Assembly (NCBI GenBank): GCA_012520035.1
Contig: JAAYOY010000010.1
Span: forward strand, 1-37,375
Reading direction: 5' to 3'
Length of the DNA stretch: 37,375 nucleotides
From: Bacillota bacterium
Lineage (GTDB): Bacteria; Bacillota; Dethiobacteria; DTU022; UBA8154
Shown here: positions 1 through 8,780 of the stretch, in pieces
Layout of the letters: every line of letters begins with the position of its first letter
Position numbering within the stretch: position 1 is the stretch's first letter
Notes under the pieces: generated by a model
Told to the model about the DNA's origin: nothing
The model's database searches: none
Seen by the model: the letters and a program-made list of their open reading frames with translations, nothing else
Translations under genes and position numbers: made by a program

Positions 1-509
1 CCGCGGTGACCGCTGATATAAATAAGGAAAGACTCCGTAAGATGTAAAACCCCTACCAGAGCCAGCAAACTGGGCAGATGAATCCCGGTCAGCCCCTCTA
101 ACAGCGCGATATTGCTCAGAAACGGCCAGGACGGCAAAAGCGCCCTGGTAATAATTGATAAAATAGCGATAATGCCCCCGGCATAAGCAAAACAAAGGTA
201 ACGGGGATTGATGAATAAAAGCAGAATAGCTACAGGCCAGATATAAGCAATCCCGATGCTATCAAGGGAAATACCCAGTAGCAAAAGGAAAATACTGCCC
301 ACAAAACCTCCCAGCACGCCATATAACACGGAGTAAAGAGTCTGTAACCAAACGTTATTAATAGGCCGGCCAAATAGTTTTTTCTCCATATAAACCGAGC
401 GCCGGTACTGCATAAACACTATAAATACAATCAGCCAGAATAAAGGATTACACACTGACAGAACCATGGTATTGAGCATTAAGAGTACTATATCCAGCCA
501 GAAATGCAC
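1..509 (-). CDS. N-terminal part of a polytopic membrane protein (possibly the PDZ-domain protein that often follows ctpA)
   Basis: An open frame runs from a GTG at 509 off the left edge of the window. An AGGAGGG ribosome site lies 9 nt upstream of the GTG. The visible ~169 residues begin MHFWLDIVLLMLNTM and are very hydrophobic, with about four to five membrane segments separated by short loops (for example a YRRSVYMEKKLFGRP loop). No soluble domain is visible before the window ends. It starts 32 nt after the ctpA stop on the same strand, so it is probably co-transcribed with ctpA. In many Clostridia a membrane protein with a C-terminal PDZ domain sits at this position after ftsEX-M23-ctpA; that identity is inferred from context and is not seen here. 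Confidence 0.7.
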   Translation of the reverse strand, partial: MHFWLDIVLLMLNTMVLSVCNPLFWLIVFIVFMQYRRSVYMEKKLFGRPINNVWLQTLYSVLYGVLGGFVGSIFLLLLGISLDSIGIAYIWPVAILLLFINPRYLCFAYAGGIIAILSIITRALLPSWPFLSNIALLEGLTGIHLPSLLALVGVLHLTESFLIYISGHR

Positions 510-541
510 TGCTATTACCCTCCTTCCATACCTGAACACAG

Positions 542-1960
542 CTAAACGGTTTTATCATCCCCTTTAAGGATATTTACAGCCAAAAGCAACTGTTCATCAA
601 CCTCTTCCGCTTTTTCGGCAAGCATGTTACGCAACCGTTCCCTGGTGGAGATATCCAGAAAACCCGTATCTGCTAAGCTGCTGTCTTTCTGAAACTCCAT
701 GAGAGAGTTTATCGTCTGCAGATCATAAACGCCCGTCTTTTCTAAAGGGTAACCCAAAAAATGAAGCATACTCTGAAGTAGAATAACTTTCTCTCCTGTG
801 TCCCCCTTTTTTAAGTCCCGTGGTATTGAGAAATATTGCAAATAAAATTCCAAGGGGAGTTCAACTTCGTAATCAGGCTGCAGTCCGTTTTCGTGCCAAC
901 TTTTCCCGCTGGGGGTTAAATATTTGGCAATCGTATAACGCAGGCCTCCTCCATCCTTCAGATACTGCAAGCACTGCATAGTTGCCTTGCCATAAGTAGG
1001 CTTGCCTACCAGAAGCGCAGTTTTCCTGTCCTGCAGGGAGGCGGCTATAATCTCCGCGGCGCTTGCCGTATGCTCATTTATTAGAACAACAATTTCATAC
1101 TCTTTTCCTTTTGCCCGAGAAAAATGCTGTTCTTTAATGTTTCCATCACGATCAACAACCCGCGTAATTTCTCCCGATGGAACGATCTCCTGTGCAATTT
1201 CAATAGCTTCTTCCGGCAAACCTCCCGGATTATCCCGCAGATCCAACACAAGCCCTTGAATACCCCTTTTTTCCAAAAGCATGAGAGAATCACAAAAATC
1301 CCTGCCGGTACCCTGGTCAAAGCTGGTAATCTGAATATAACCGATTTTTTGATCCAGCATGCGGGAAAAAACCGTATCCATTTCAATATCGGAACGCGTT
1401 ACTGTACAGACAATAAGTTCTTCTTCCCCCGCGCGCCGGACAGCAACCTCCACCGTTGTTCCCGCAGGCCCCCTTAATAACTGGGCAACTTCATCCAGGG
1501 TAACACCGGCGGTACTTTTTCCGTCTACTTCCACGATGCGATCGCCTTCAAGCAGCCCCGACCTGCCGGCAGGCGAATCTTTCATAATCCTTAAAATGAG
1601 AATATCCCCCTCATCGTCCACTATCTCTACGCCGATACCGCTCAAAGACCCGGTTGTATGAATTAGCAGCTCCTCCATAGACTCGGGAGTCAGGTAAGCA
1701 GTATGGGGATCACCCAGCGACTGTACCATTCCCGTGACCGCTCCGCGCAATAGCTCTTTTTCTTCCAGGGGCTCAAAATACTTATTCTTGAGAATATCCC
1801 ATACTTCCCATAAGATATCATCCCCGTCTTTTTCCCCGCCAACCTCCACCTGCAGTACCGGAGGAGAAAAGAAAAAACGGGTAAAAATATATGTTGCTAT
1901 GTTGCTCAGAATAAGCACGCACAGCAACACAATTACAAGCTCCCGTCGTTTCATAAACAC
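542..1960 (-). CDS. ctpA: S41 carboxyl-terminal processing protease with C-terminal peptidoglycan-binding domain
   Basis: This is a 472-residue secreted or membrane-anchored serine protease of the CtpA/CtpB family, which trims protein C-termini at the cell envelope. An N-terminal membrane anchor covers residues ~8-28. A PDZ domain follows at ~100-185 and the S41 catalytic core at ~200-365. The nucleophile is Ser300 in TASAAEI and the general base is Lys325 in YGKATMQ, so the catalytic Ser/Lys pair is present. A peptidoglycan_binding_1 domain occupies ~383-447 (KKGDTGEKVILLQSMLHFLG), typical of Clostridial CtpB-like proteins. It lies downstream of ftsE-ftsX and the M23 hydrolase gene, suggesting a role in division or sporulation wall remodelling. 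ymdB is divergent upstream. CtpB of Bacillus acts in SpoIVFA cleavage; whether this protein does the same is inference. Confidence 0.93.
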   Translation of the reverse strand: MFMKRRELVIVLLCVLILSNIATYIFTRFFFSPPVLQVEVGGEKDGDDILWEVWDILKNKYFEPLEEKELLRGAVTGMVQSLGDPHTAYLTPESMEELLIHTTGSLSGIGVEIVDDEGDILILRIMKDSPAGRSGLLEGDRIVEVDGKSTAGVTLDEVAQLLRGPAGTTVEVAVRRAGEEELIVCTVTRSDIEMDTVFSRMLDQKIGYIQITSFDQGTGRDFCDSLMLLEKRGIQGLVLDLRDNPGGLPEEAIEIAQEIVPSGEITRVVDRDGNIKEQHFSRAKGKEYEIVVLINEHTASAAEIIAASLQDRKTALLVGKPTYGKATMQCLQYLKDGGGLRYTIAKYLTPSGKSWHENGLQPDYEVELPLEFYLQYFSIPRDLKKGDTGEKVILLQSMLHFLGYPLEKTGVYDLQTINSLMEFQKDSSLADTGFLDISTRERLRNMLAEKAEEVDEQLLLAVNILKGDDKTV

Positions 1961-2137
1961 ACCGTCTTTCCGAAAGAAAACCTCACCTTATTCTTATTAT
2001 CAATTATAACTTTTATTCGTTTAAAATACTACCCCCAAAAAGGCGGGGGAAAACCGGACGGCATCAAAACGCGAAACAAACGAATATGGGCCATGTTACA
2101 TTTTCTATTCCAGTTGCCGGTTATACATACAATTTTA

Positions 2138-2166
2138 TTGCGGAAAATGTATAAACAATGTAGAAT
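2138..2166 (+). promoter_or_regulatory. Sigma-A-type promoter for ymdB
   Basis: TTGCGG at 2138-2143 and TAGAAT at 2161-2166 are separated by exactly 17 bp. The predicted transcription start is near 2173, about 65 nt before the ymdB start. It lies in the 276 bp gap between divergent ctpA and ymdB; the rest of that gap is AT-rich with no other gene. Confidence 0.55.
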
Positions 2167-2236
2167 TAATAATGCAGTGTTGGAGGTTACTGGTTATCTT
2201 ATACATTTGCAAATAACTGTAAAGCTGGTGGATCAC

Positions 2237-3016
2237 TTGAAGATTCTATTTTTGGGCGATATCGTGGGGCGGCCGGGAAGAAAGGCCGTTCAAAAGCTTC
2301 TTCCTGGAATGAAAGAGGAGCAAAAGATCGACATGGTAATTGCCAATGGGGAGAATATCGCCGGTGGTTTCGGCATTACTCCTCCGTTAATGTACGAGTT
2401 GTTCAACGCAGGCATAGACGTCCTTACATCCGGAAACCATATTTGGAATAAGAAAGAAATATTTCAAGTTATCTCCGCGGAGGAGAGGCTTATAAGGCCG
2501 GCAAATTTTCCTTCCGGCATTCCCGGCAGGGGGATGGGAATTTACAAAACCGGAAATATCCAGGTAGCTGTGATAAACTTGCTCGGGCGAGTGTTTGTCC
2601 CTTTACCCTGTGACTGCCCCTTTACAGTTGCCCTCAGGGAGGTTGAAAACGCTCTGAAGATAACACCCAATATAATAGTGGACTTTCACGCCGAGGCGAC
2701 CTCAGAGAAACTGGCCATGGGCTGGCTGTTGAAAGATAAGGTCAGCGCAGTAATCGGAACCCATACCCATGTTCAAACTGCTGACGAAAGAATATATCCC
2801 CAAAAAGCAGCATATATCACCGATGCCGGCATGGTTGGCCCCTATTACTCCGTGCTGGGCCTGGACCCCGAAAAAGCCCTGCAAAAACTTATCTACGGCC
2901 TCCCGGCCAGCCCTGATCTTGCACCTGGAAAAGTAATTTTCAACGGCGTTTTGTTAAAGCTGGACCCTTACAGCGGCAAAGCCCTGGAATTCAGCAGAGT
3001 CTCCCATTTTATTTAA
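2237..3016 (+). CDS. ymdB: YmdB-family metallophosphoesterase (2',3'-cyclic nucleotide phosphodiesterase)
   Basis: The 259-residue protein belongs to the TIGR00282/YmdB family, dinuclear-metal phosphoesterases that hydrolyse 2',3'-cyclic nucleotides and influence sporulation and biofilm decisions in Bacillus. The metal motifs are in order: the N-terminal LFLGDIVGRPGR, then ANGENIAGG, SGNHIWNKKE, DFHAEATSEK and GTHTHVQTAD. The open frame extends further upstream, but homologues begin at (M)KILFLGDIVG, so the TTG at 2237 is chosen, with GGTGG 6 nt before it. An in-frame GTG at 2228 is the alternative. It is the only plus-strand gene in the first 24 kb and converges on the M23 gene with only 14 nt between stops and no visible terminator. 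Confidence 0.93.
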   Translation: MKILFLGDIVGRPGRKAVQKLLPGMKEEQKIDMVIANGENIAGGFGITPPLMYELFNAGIDVLTSGNHIWNKKEIFQVISAEERLIRPANFPSGIPGRGMGIYKTGNIQVAVINLLGRVFVPLPCDCPFTVALREVENALKITPNIIVDFHAEATSEKLAMGWLLKDKVSAVIGTHTHVQTADERIYPQKAAYITDAGMVGPYYSVLGLDPEKALQKLIYGLPASPDLAPGKVIFNGVLLKLDPYSGKALEFSRVSHFI

Positions 3017-3030
3017 CTGTCCCGAGGAAG

Positions 3031-4266
3031 TTAAAAGAAATTCATCGGGTTCTGCCTTTCACCATTTACTCTTACCTCAAAATGCAGGTGCGGCCCGGTA
3101 CTCGAACCGGTTGAACCCACGATGGCGATATTTTGCCCTTTTGCTACTTCCTGGCCGGGTGAGACCAGGAGAGTGTGGGCGTGAGCATAAACTGTGGCAA
3201 GCCCTTTTCCGTCAGGCCCTATTCCATGATCAATAATTACCAGTCTCCCGTAACCATAGGTAAGGCTTCCGTTAATACCGGCATAACTCACGACACCATT
3301 TTCCGCCGCTCTGATATAAACAGGGTTACCGTTATAGTTAGAAGATGCCGGCCAGCGTGTCCGCGGAATCCCTATATCAATAGCACCGTGAAAAGCGCCC
3401 TGTTTCCGTGTAATCGGATCAGTGCGGTAGCCGTAACCCGATGTTATCCAGGATGTACCGTATTCGGCCAGGGGCCATAGCAGCTTCCCTGATGGGACCA
3501 GGTGCGCTGTCTGGCGGCGCATCTCCTCCTGCAACTGCTTAATCAGTTGTTCTATTTTAGAAGCTTCCTGCTCCAATTCCCTGATTGCTTTTTCGGTAGC
3601 CTGGATACTATCCTGCAATTCCTCAATCAATTTTTCTTTTTCAGCAAGCTGAGAGTTTAACTCCTCCTTGCGCTCCAGCCTTTCAACTTTCAAACCCAGC
3701 AACCGGGCTTTTTCGTCCTCCAACTGCTGCTTTTTCTCCTCTAAAGCCAACCTTTCCTGATATGCTTGCTCCAATAGCTTAAGATCGTTTTCCGCAATAA
3801 TCTTCAAATCATTTAACCTTGTCAAAAACTCAGCAAATGTAGAGGCATGAAAAAGAACCTCGAGATATCCGCTGTCTCCCTGTTCATAGATAGCGCGCAG
3901 ACGCCTTTTCAAAAGTTCATCCTTTAATTCGATCTGTTTTTGGGCTTCAATCAGCTCGTTCTCAGCAATTTCAATTTCTTTTTCGGTGCTTTCAATGTCT
4001 TTTTCCAGCTGATTAATTTCCTGCCGCAGTTTAGCTAAACTGTTTTCAAGTTTGTGCAGTTCTCCTGCAATCCTTTTTTCCTCGCTCTGATATTCCTCCA
4101 GTTGTTTCCCCCTGCTCTGCAGATTTTGCTCTATCACGGAAAGTTTACCCTGCGACTTGTATATTTGATCTTCAAGCGTGTTGGCATAACCGGGCAGGAT
4201 ACTGGAAAAAGCAAAGGCAGTTATAACAAGCAATATTAAAATATTTCGAGGTTTAAAAAAAGACAC
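3031..4266 (-). CDS. EnvC-like murein hydrolase activator: coiled coil plus M23 peptidase domain
   Basis: This is a 411-residue exported protein. The GTG start at 4264-4266 has a perfect AGGAGG 8 nt upstream; a longer in-frame extension to 4308 lacks that support. A signal peptide (residues ~8-28) ends near GYANT. A long heptad-rich coiled coil follows (~30-265, rich in E, K, L and Q). The C-terminal M23/LytM domain begins near residue 290. The zinc residues are present: H293 and D297 in HGAIDIG, H362/H364 in YAHAH and H393/H395 in HLHFE. This suggests an active endopeptidase rather than a degenerate EnvC. It directly follows ftsE-ftsX, matching the known arrangement in which FtsEX controls a coiled-coil peptidoglycan hydrolase (PcsB, CwlO or EnvC) from the membrane. 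Confidence 0.92.
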   Translation of the reverse strand: MSFFKPRNILILLVITAFAFSSILPGYANTLEDQIYKSQGKLSVIEQNLQSRGKQLEEYQSEEKRIAGELHKLENSLAKLRQEINQLEKDIESTEKEIEIAENELIEAQKQIELKDELLKRRLRAIYEQGDSGYLEVLFHASTFAEFLTRLNDLKIIAENDLKLLEQAYQERLALEEKKQQLEDEKARLLGLKVERLERKEELNSQLAEKEKLIEELQDSIQATEKAIRELEQEASKIEQLIKQLQEEMRRQTAHLVPSGKLLWPLAEYGTSWITSGYGYRTDPITRKQGAFHGAIDIGIPRTRWPASSNYNGNPVYIRAAENGVVSYAGINGSLTYGYGRLVIIDHGIGPDGKGLATVYAHAHTLLVSPGQEVAKGQNIAIVGSTGSSTGPHLHFEVRVNGERQNPMNFF

Positions 4267-4415
4267 AGCAGATACCTCCTCTAATAAGCAAATAACAAGA
4301 TCCGGCACAGCCTGTCCACTGGCATAAGGTTTGCTTTTTTTACATAATCATATTGGAATCAGCTTCCGGAATTCCGGATTTAACAATCTGCTAAAGAGCC
4401 CCAGCTCGTGCCACG

Positions 4416-5309
4416 CTAAACTTTTAAAAAACGTCTCACGGAGATAACACTCCCCAACACCCCCAGCCCTACACCTAGGGGAAGAAGCAATTTGATCATC
4501 TCCGTCGTTATCTCTTGTGGGGGAATCAGGGGAATAAAATGAATATTGTTCTGGATCCAGAGAACAGCAGCCTGATAGCCGTAGAAGATAATCAGCACAG
4601 GTATTATCGCGCCAGTCATTCCTAAAAACGAACCTTCAAAAATAAAAGGCCAGCGAATAAACCAGTCCGTAGCTCCAACGTACTTCATAATCATAATTTC
4701 CTTGCGCCGGATATAGACTGTAAGCCTGATAGTATGTGCGATAAGGAAGACAGCCGTAACGGCAAGGCCTGCCATAAAAGCCAGCCCAATCAGCCGGATC
4801 AACCCTGTAAACTGAAAAAGCGGCTCAACAATCCCGCTGCCGTAATCAACATAACCAACACCGGGATAATTTTTTATTTGTTGAGCAACTGCCGTTATAT
4901 CTTCCGGAACTGTTGTGCGCAGCTCATATGAATCGCGCAGGGGGTTGTCCTCCTCACCTTCGTATCCTTCCAAAAGGTAAGCCTGATCACCCATTTTTTG
5001 CTTCAACCGTTCCATTGCTTCATCTTTGGATACAAAACGCACCTCTTCCAGATCCGGATGGGACACCAGGCGCCTTTCCAACTCCAGCCTCGTTTCCTCG
5101 TTCGCCGTTTCGTCAATATATAGAACAATCTGAACCTGCTCTTTAACATCTTCTGTAAAAAGGTTGACATTGATACTAATAATCATAAAACTGCCCAGAA
5201 TGAGCAGAGTTATTGCAACCACCCCTACGGAGGCTATACTCATCCAACCATTGCGCAGTATACTTTTCAGCGCCTCTTCCAAAAAATAACAGAGGCTCCT
5301 AACGCGCAT
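4416..5309 (-). CDS. ftsX: Cell division ABC transporter permease-like protein FtsX
   Basis: The 297-residue membrane protein is the FtsX partner of the FtsE ATPase. A first membrane helix lies at ~22-45 and a large extracellular loop at ~46-165 (contains SKDEAMERLKQKMGD). Three further helices occupy the C-terminal half, including VISVRRFLKV at the end. This is the standard FtsX layout and length. Its start overlaps the ftsE stop by 11 bp, implying translational coupling. FtsEX does not transport a substrate; it transmits ATP hydrolysis to a periplasmic or external hydrolase, probably the M23 protein encoded next. Confidence 0.95.
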   Translation of the reverse strand: MRVRSLCYFLEEALKSILRNGWMSIASVGVVAITLLILGSFMIISINVNLFTEDVKEQVQIVLYIDETANEETRLELERRLVSHPDLEEVRFVSKDEAMERLKQKMGDQAYLLEGYEGEEDNPLRDSYELRTTVPEDITAVAQQIKNYPGVGYVDYGSGIVEPLFQFTGLIRLIGLAFMAGLAVTAVFLIAHTIRLTVYIRRKEIMIMKYVGATDWFIRWPFIFEGSFLGMTGAIIPVLIIFYGYQAAVLWIQNNIHFIPLIPPQEITTEMIKLLLPLGVGLGVLGSVISVRRFLKV

Positions 5310-5985
5310 TAATATATACCCCTCTTTCCTGATCGCTCACCAGACTGCCATATTCCAGCACTACTACACGTTTTTGGAAGTGATCGACGAGATCCTTGGC
5401 ATGAGTAGCCACGATAACCGTTGCTCCCCGGACATTAATATCATGCAGTAAATTCATAATTTCCATAGAAGTCCCCGGGTCAAGATTACCGGTGGGCTCG
5501 TCCGCAAGCAAAATAGAAGGGCGGTTAACAATAGCACGCGCTACACAAACCCTCTGCTGCTCGCCTCCAGAGAGCTCATTTGGTTTTTTAAAAGCCTTTT
5601 CCTTAAGCCCCACCAGGCTAAGAGCAAGGGGTACCCGTTTGCGGATCTCCCTGGTCGAAGCCCCGGTAACTCTTAATGTAAATGCTACATTCTCAAAAAT
5701 ATTGCGATCCTGCAAAAGGCGAAAATCCTGGAAAACCATACCGATGTTGCGCCTGAGCAGGGGTATCTCCCTATTTTTCAAACGAACTATATCCCTGCCG
5801 AAAATTTTGATACTCCCCTTGTTGGGTAAAATTTCTCTGATGATAAGCTTGAGCAGGGTAGATTTGCCGGCACCACTGGCCCCCACAATAAAAACAAACT
5901 CACCGCGGTCAATAGTAAGATTAATGTCTTTCAGGGCTGCAACACCCTGCTCATATTCTTTATGAAGGTGATAGATTTCGATCAT
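5299..5985 (-). CDS. ftsE: Cell division ATP-binding protein FtsE
   Basis: This is a 228-residue ABC ATPase. Walker A is GASGAGKS (residues 35-42), the signature is LSGGEQQ (138-144) and Walker B is ILLADE (158-163), followed by the H-loop in VATHAKD. FtsE proteins typically start MIE, so the ATG at 5985 is preferred over an in-frame TTG at 5997, which has no ribosome site. AAGGG lies rather far upstream (about 12 nt) of the chosen ATG. It is the first gene of the ftsE-ftsX-M23-ctpA run. The 140 bp upstream gap to ilvC is AT-rich and should hold its promoter, but no clean consensus is visible. Confidence 0.95.
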   Translation of the reverse strand: MIEIYHLHKEYEQGVAALKDINLTIDRGEFVFIVGASGAGKSTLLKLIIREILPNKGSIKIFGRDIVRLKNREIPLLRRNIGMVFQDFRLLQDRNIFENVAFTLRVTGASTREIRKRVPLALSLVGLKEKAFKKPNELSGGEQQRVCVARAIVNRPSILLADEPTGNLDPGTSMEIMNLLHDINVRGATVIVATHAKDLVDHFQKRVVVLEYGSLVSDQERGVYINAR

Positions 5986-6127
5986 CTCAGTAACCAACCC
6001 TTGTTATTTCAGGAAATACGATAATCTTTTGGCTGATAATGCTAACATTGGTTTCTAATTCTACAAAATATCAAAAAACCCTTTCATTATTTGACAGGAA
6101 AATATTCCCTGGATTTATTTTAAGCGC

Positions 6128-7120
6128 CTATTTCTTCAACCAGGGCATCATTGCCCGCAGTTCGGCGCCCACTTTTTCAATAAGATGACCGGCTTCTTTT
6201 CTTCTCAAAGCGGTAAAACGGGGACGGTTCATATGAAACTCAGTAATACATTCCTGAGCAAAAGCCCCATCCTGAATTTCCGTCAGTATTTTTTTCATTT
6301 CTTCGCGGACTCTCGCATCAATTAATCTCGGCCCCCTGGTTAGATCGCCGTATTCGGCCACATCGCTTACAGAATAATGCATCCAGGACAGGCCGCCTTC
6401 ATAAATAAGATCGACAATCAGCTTCAATTCGTGAAGGCATTCAAAATAAGCAATCTCAGGCTGGTAACCGGCTTCTACCAGTGTATCAAAGGAAGCCTTG
6501 ATCAAAGCCGAAACACCGCCGCAGAGAACCGCCTGCTCACCAAAGAGGTCCGTTTCGGTTTCCTCCTGGAAGGTAGTCTGAATAACACCGGCCCTGGTAC
6601 TGCCAAGACCTTTGGCATAAGCCAGCGCCCGCTGCAAACAACGTCCCGTAAAATCCTGCTGGATTGCTACCAGGGACGGCACCCCGTTGCCCTGCTCGAA
6701 CATACGCCTTACAAGGTGCCCCGGGCTCTTTGGAGCCACCATAAAAACATCCACGAAAGAAGGAGGAACAACCTGGTTATAGATAATATTAAACCCATGT
6801 GCAACGGCCACAGCGTCCCCCTCCTGGAGGTTGGGTAGCACCTCCCGCTCAAACACAGCCGGCTGGTCGCTATCGCCCATCAGGAGCATGATAATCTGTG
6901 CTTCTTTTGCCGCTTCCGCTACCGTTTTAACTTCCAGCCCATCCTCTTCTGCAAGCGGCCAACTTTTACTCCCCTTGCGCAGCCCGACTACAACATCAAG
7001 GTTATTATCCCGTAAATTCTGGGCATGGGCATGGCCCTGACTGCCGTATCCTAGGATAGCAATTTTTTCTCCTTTTAAATGAGCCAGATCCGCATCTTTG
7101 TCATAATAAATTATTGCCAT
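6128..7120 (-). CDS. ilvC: Ketol-acid reductoisomerase, class I
   Basis: This NADPH enzyme of valine, leucine and isoleucine synthesis converts acetolactate or acetohydroxybutyrate to dihydroxy acids. At 330 residues it has the normal class I length. The Rossmann motif is GYGSQGH (24-30) and the NADPH-phosphate loop is LRKGSKSW. The magnesium/catalytic acids lie in [12 protein letters not shown] and [17 protein letters not shown]. Homologues begin [12 protein letters not shown], so the ATG at 7120 is chosen, although its ribosome site is poor. The frame stays open for another 70 codons upstream, and a strong AGGAGGTG (7184-7191) lies inside that extension without an ATG, GTG or TTG at the right spacing; a CTG is suitably placed. 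No ilvB, ilvN or leu genes are adjacent. Confidence 0.95.
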   Translation of the reverse strand: MAIIYYDKDADLAHLKGEKIAILGYGSQGHAHAQNLRDNNLDVVVGLRKGSKSWPLAEEDGLEVKTVAEAAKEAQIIMLLMGDSDQPAVFEREVLPNLQEGDAVAVAHGFNIIYNQVVPPSFVDVFMVAPKSPGHLVRRMFEQGNGVPSLVAIQQDFTGRCLQRALAYAKGLGSTRAGVIQTTFQEETETDLFGEQAVLCGGVSALIKASFDTLVEAGYQPEIAYFECLHELKLIVDLIYEGGLSWMHYSVSDVAEYGDLTRGPRLIDARVREEMKKILTEIQDGAFAQECITEFHMNRPRFTALRRKEAGHLIEKVGAELRAMMPWLKK

Positions 7121-7815
7121 TTTTTCGCCCGGCTTGATTAATGATCTGCTTTCTATATCAGATAACCAAACTGCCAGGCTTTTCACCTCCTGCATTAATT
7201 GCACATATTTTTCACCAAGATGTAAGATAATGATGGTTGAACCTAAATATTCGACAGGCAGTTCCGCAATCCCTTCCAAAAAACTCTTTCCGATGCTATA
7301 ATTTACATTTTTTTTCTTCTTAATTCTCAAATGTTTGCCCCTTTTTATGGAAGAAGCTCAGCCAATAAACCGAAACCAGCCGGACATTGTGACATAACCG
7401 TTCTTGTTAGCAGGAATTCTAACAAAACTCGGGGCGCTTTTGATCCCTCAGCCCTTTTTTTTCTATACCTTCTATGTTTTAGCCTCTCCATATTGAACAG
7501 CAGGTAAACCAAACAACTTCTCTTTGCAGTCGGCAGGTTAATAGCTTGAAATTAGAGCAGGAAAATAATCCCCGGCACATAATCCCCCTGGTTTTTTCAG
7601 CCGGATTAAAGGCAAATCCCCGGGGTAAAACCCAGGGGATTTTGCAATTGCTCTCTTGCATCAGCTTTTTTGCTTCCGCGCTATTGCAAGCATTTGCGTT
7701 TAGCGCATCAGCACTCGTTCTCATCTCAAGCGCACTTTATTATATTCATAAATACGGGGAGTAACGCCACAACTTGCAAAATATATATTGCAGAGTCGAA
7801 GGACCGAAAAAAGAA
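7121..7815 (-). other. Long gene-poor leader between the transketolase genes and ilvC, with two strong hairpins
   Basis: The ~695 bp hold no convincing gene. Small open frames on both strands (for example 7479-7724 minus) look random. On the minus strand, the ilvC sense, one hairpin spans 7612-7645: GCAAATCCCC pairs with GGGGATTTTGC with one bulged T and an extra inner GGG/CCC. A second imperfect hairpin spans 7581-7607 (AATCC/GGATT with inner CTG/CAG). A third short one lies at 7401-7424 (TTGTTAG/CTAACAA). None is followed by a long T run in the ilvC direction. I looked for the T-box signature TGGNACCGCG and did not see it. It may be an attenuator or riboswitch-like leader, or a processed transcript spacer. 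Confidence 0.4.
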
Positions 7816-8766
7816 TCAATAAACACGCGCTTTTTTCTCCAGAGCCGCTCTGCCGGCGGCAACCATTTTTTCCGCTGTTAAGCCATACTTCTGGAGCAGC
7901 TCCTTTGGAGAACCCGATTCTCCAAAGCAATCATTTATCCCAACCCTCATAACCGGAACAGGATAATTTTCAGAAATAAGCTCCGCTACTGCGCCTCCTA
8001 ACCCCCCGATAACACTATGCTCCTCTGCGGTAACAATTGCACCCGTTTTTTGGGCTAGCTGCAGTAAAAGAGCTTCATCCAGCGGTTTGATAGTATGTAC
8101 ATTGACGACAGCGGCGCTGATACCTTGCCCCTCCATGAGGGAAGCTGCTTCTAGGGCAAGCTTTACCGTTATCCCCGCAGCAATAAAAACCAGGTCGTCC
8201 CCTTCCCTGAGCAACTGCGCCTTACCCAGCTCAAAAGGCAACCCTTCCGGGATGACGGGGGGAACTTTTGGCCTGCCCAGCCGCAGGTAAACCGGGCCTT
8301 CATGTTTTGCTGCGGCTTCTACCGCCAGGCATGTCTGTTGCGCATCTGCCGGTACAACTACAGTCATATTGGGCAAAACACGCATAAGAGCGATATCTTC
8401 AATCGACTGGTGGGATGCACCATCCTCGCCTACGGTAATCCCTGTATGAGAAGCGGCAATTTTAACGTTTAATTTTGTATAGGCAATAGAACTGCGTATC
8501 TGGTCATAAACCCTTCCTGTTGCAAATACCCCAAAGGTGCTGACATAGGGTATAAAACCCGAAGCCGCAAGCCCTGCAGCCGTTCCCATCATATCAGCCT
8601 CAGCAACTCCCATATCAAAAAAACGCAAGGGAAATTCCTCGGCGAAAAGAACGGTTTTTGTAGATTTAGACAGATCTGCATCAAGCACAACAACTTTAGA
8701 ATTATTACGTCCCAGCTTTACAAGGGCTTTACCGTATGCTTCCCTGGTAGCCATCTCTTCCCTCAA
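7816..8766 (-). CDS. Transketolase, C-terminal subunit
   Basis: This is the pyrimidine-binding plus C-terminal half of a split transketolase (~316 residues). It carries the PYR-domain core (MATREAYGKALVKLG near the start, then GEDGASHQSIEDIALMRVLPNM) and the transketolase C domain (TAEEHSVIGGLGGAVAELI). With the N-terminal subunit it forms a ThDP enzyme that moves two-carbon units in the pentose phosphate pathway. The preferred start is TTG at 8766, with GGGAGGG 5 nt upstream; the ATG at 8754 is an alternative. The preceding subunit stops at 8781, so the pair is tightly coupled. Split transketolases of this kind are common in Clostridia and also resemble the E1 arrangement of DXS-like enzymes. 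Confidence 0.92.
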   Translation of the reverse strand: MREEMATREAYGKALVKLGRNNSKVVVLDADLSKSTKTVLFAEEFPLRFFDMGVAEADMMGTAAGLAASGFIPYVSTFGVFATGRVYDQIRSSIAYTKLNVKIAASHTGITVGEDGASHQSIEDIALMRVLPNMTVVVPADAQQTCLAVEAAAKHEGPVYLRLGRPKVPPVIPEGLPFELGKAQLLREGDDLVFIAAGITVKLALEAASLMEGQGISAAVVNVHTIKPLDEALLLQLAQKTGAIVTAEEHSVIGGLGGAVAELISENYPVPVMRVGINDCFGESGSPKELLQKYGLTAEKMVAAGRAALEKKARVY

Positions 8767-8780
8767 AGCATTCCCTCCCT

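Noticed and set aside
7479-7764. Two overlapping small frames (one per strand) in the ilvC leader
   Set aside because: No ribosome site, odd Cys-rich composition and mutual overlap; treated as leader sequence. No run of Ile, Leu or Val codons that would mark an attenuator peptide.
7121-7815. T-box riboswitch upstream of ilvC
   Set aside because: The conserved TGGNACCGCG-type element is not found on the minus strand.
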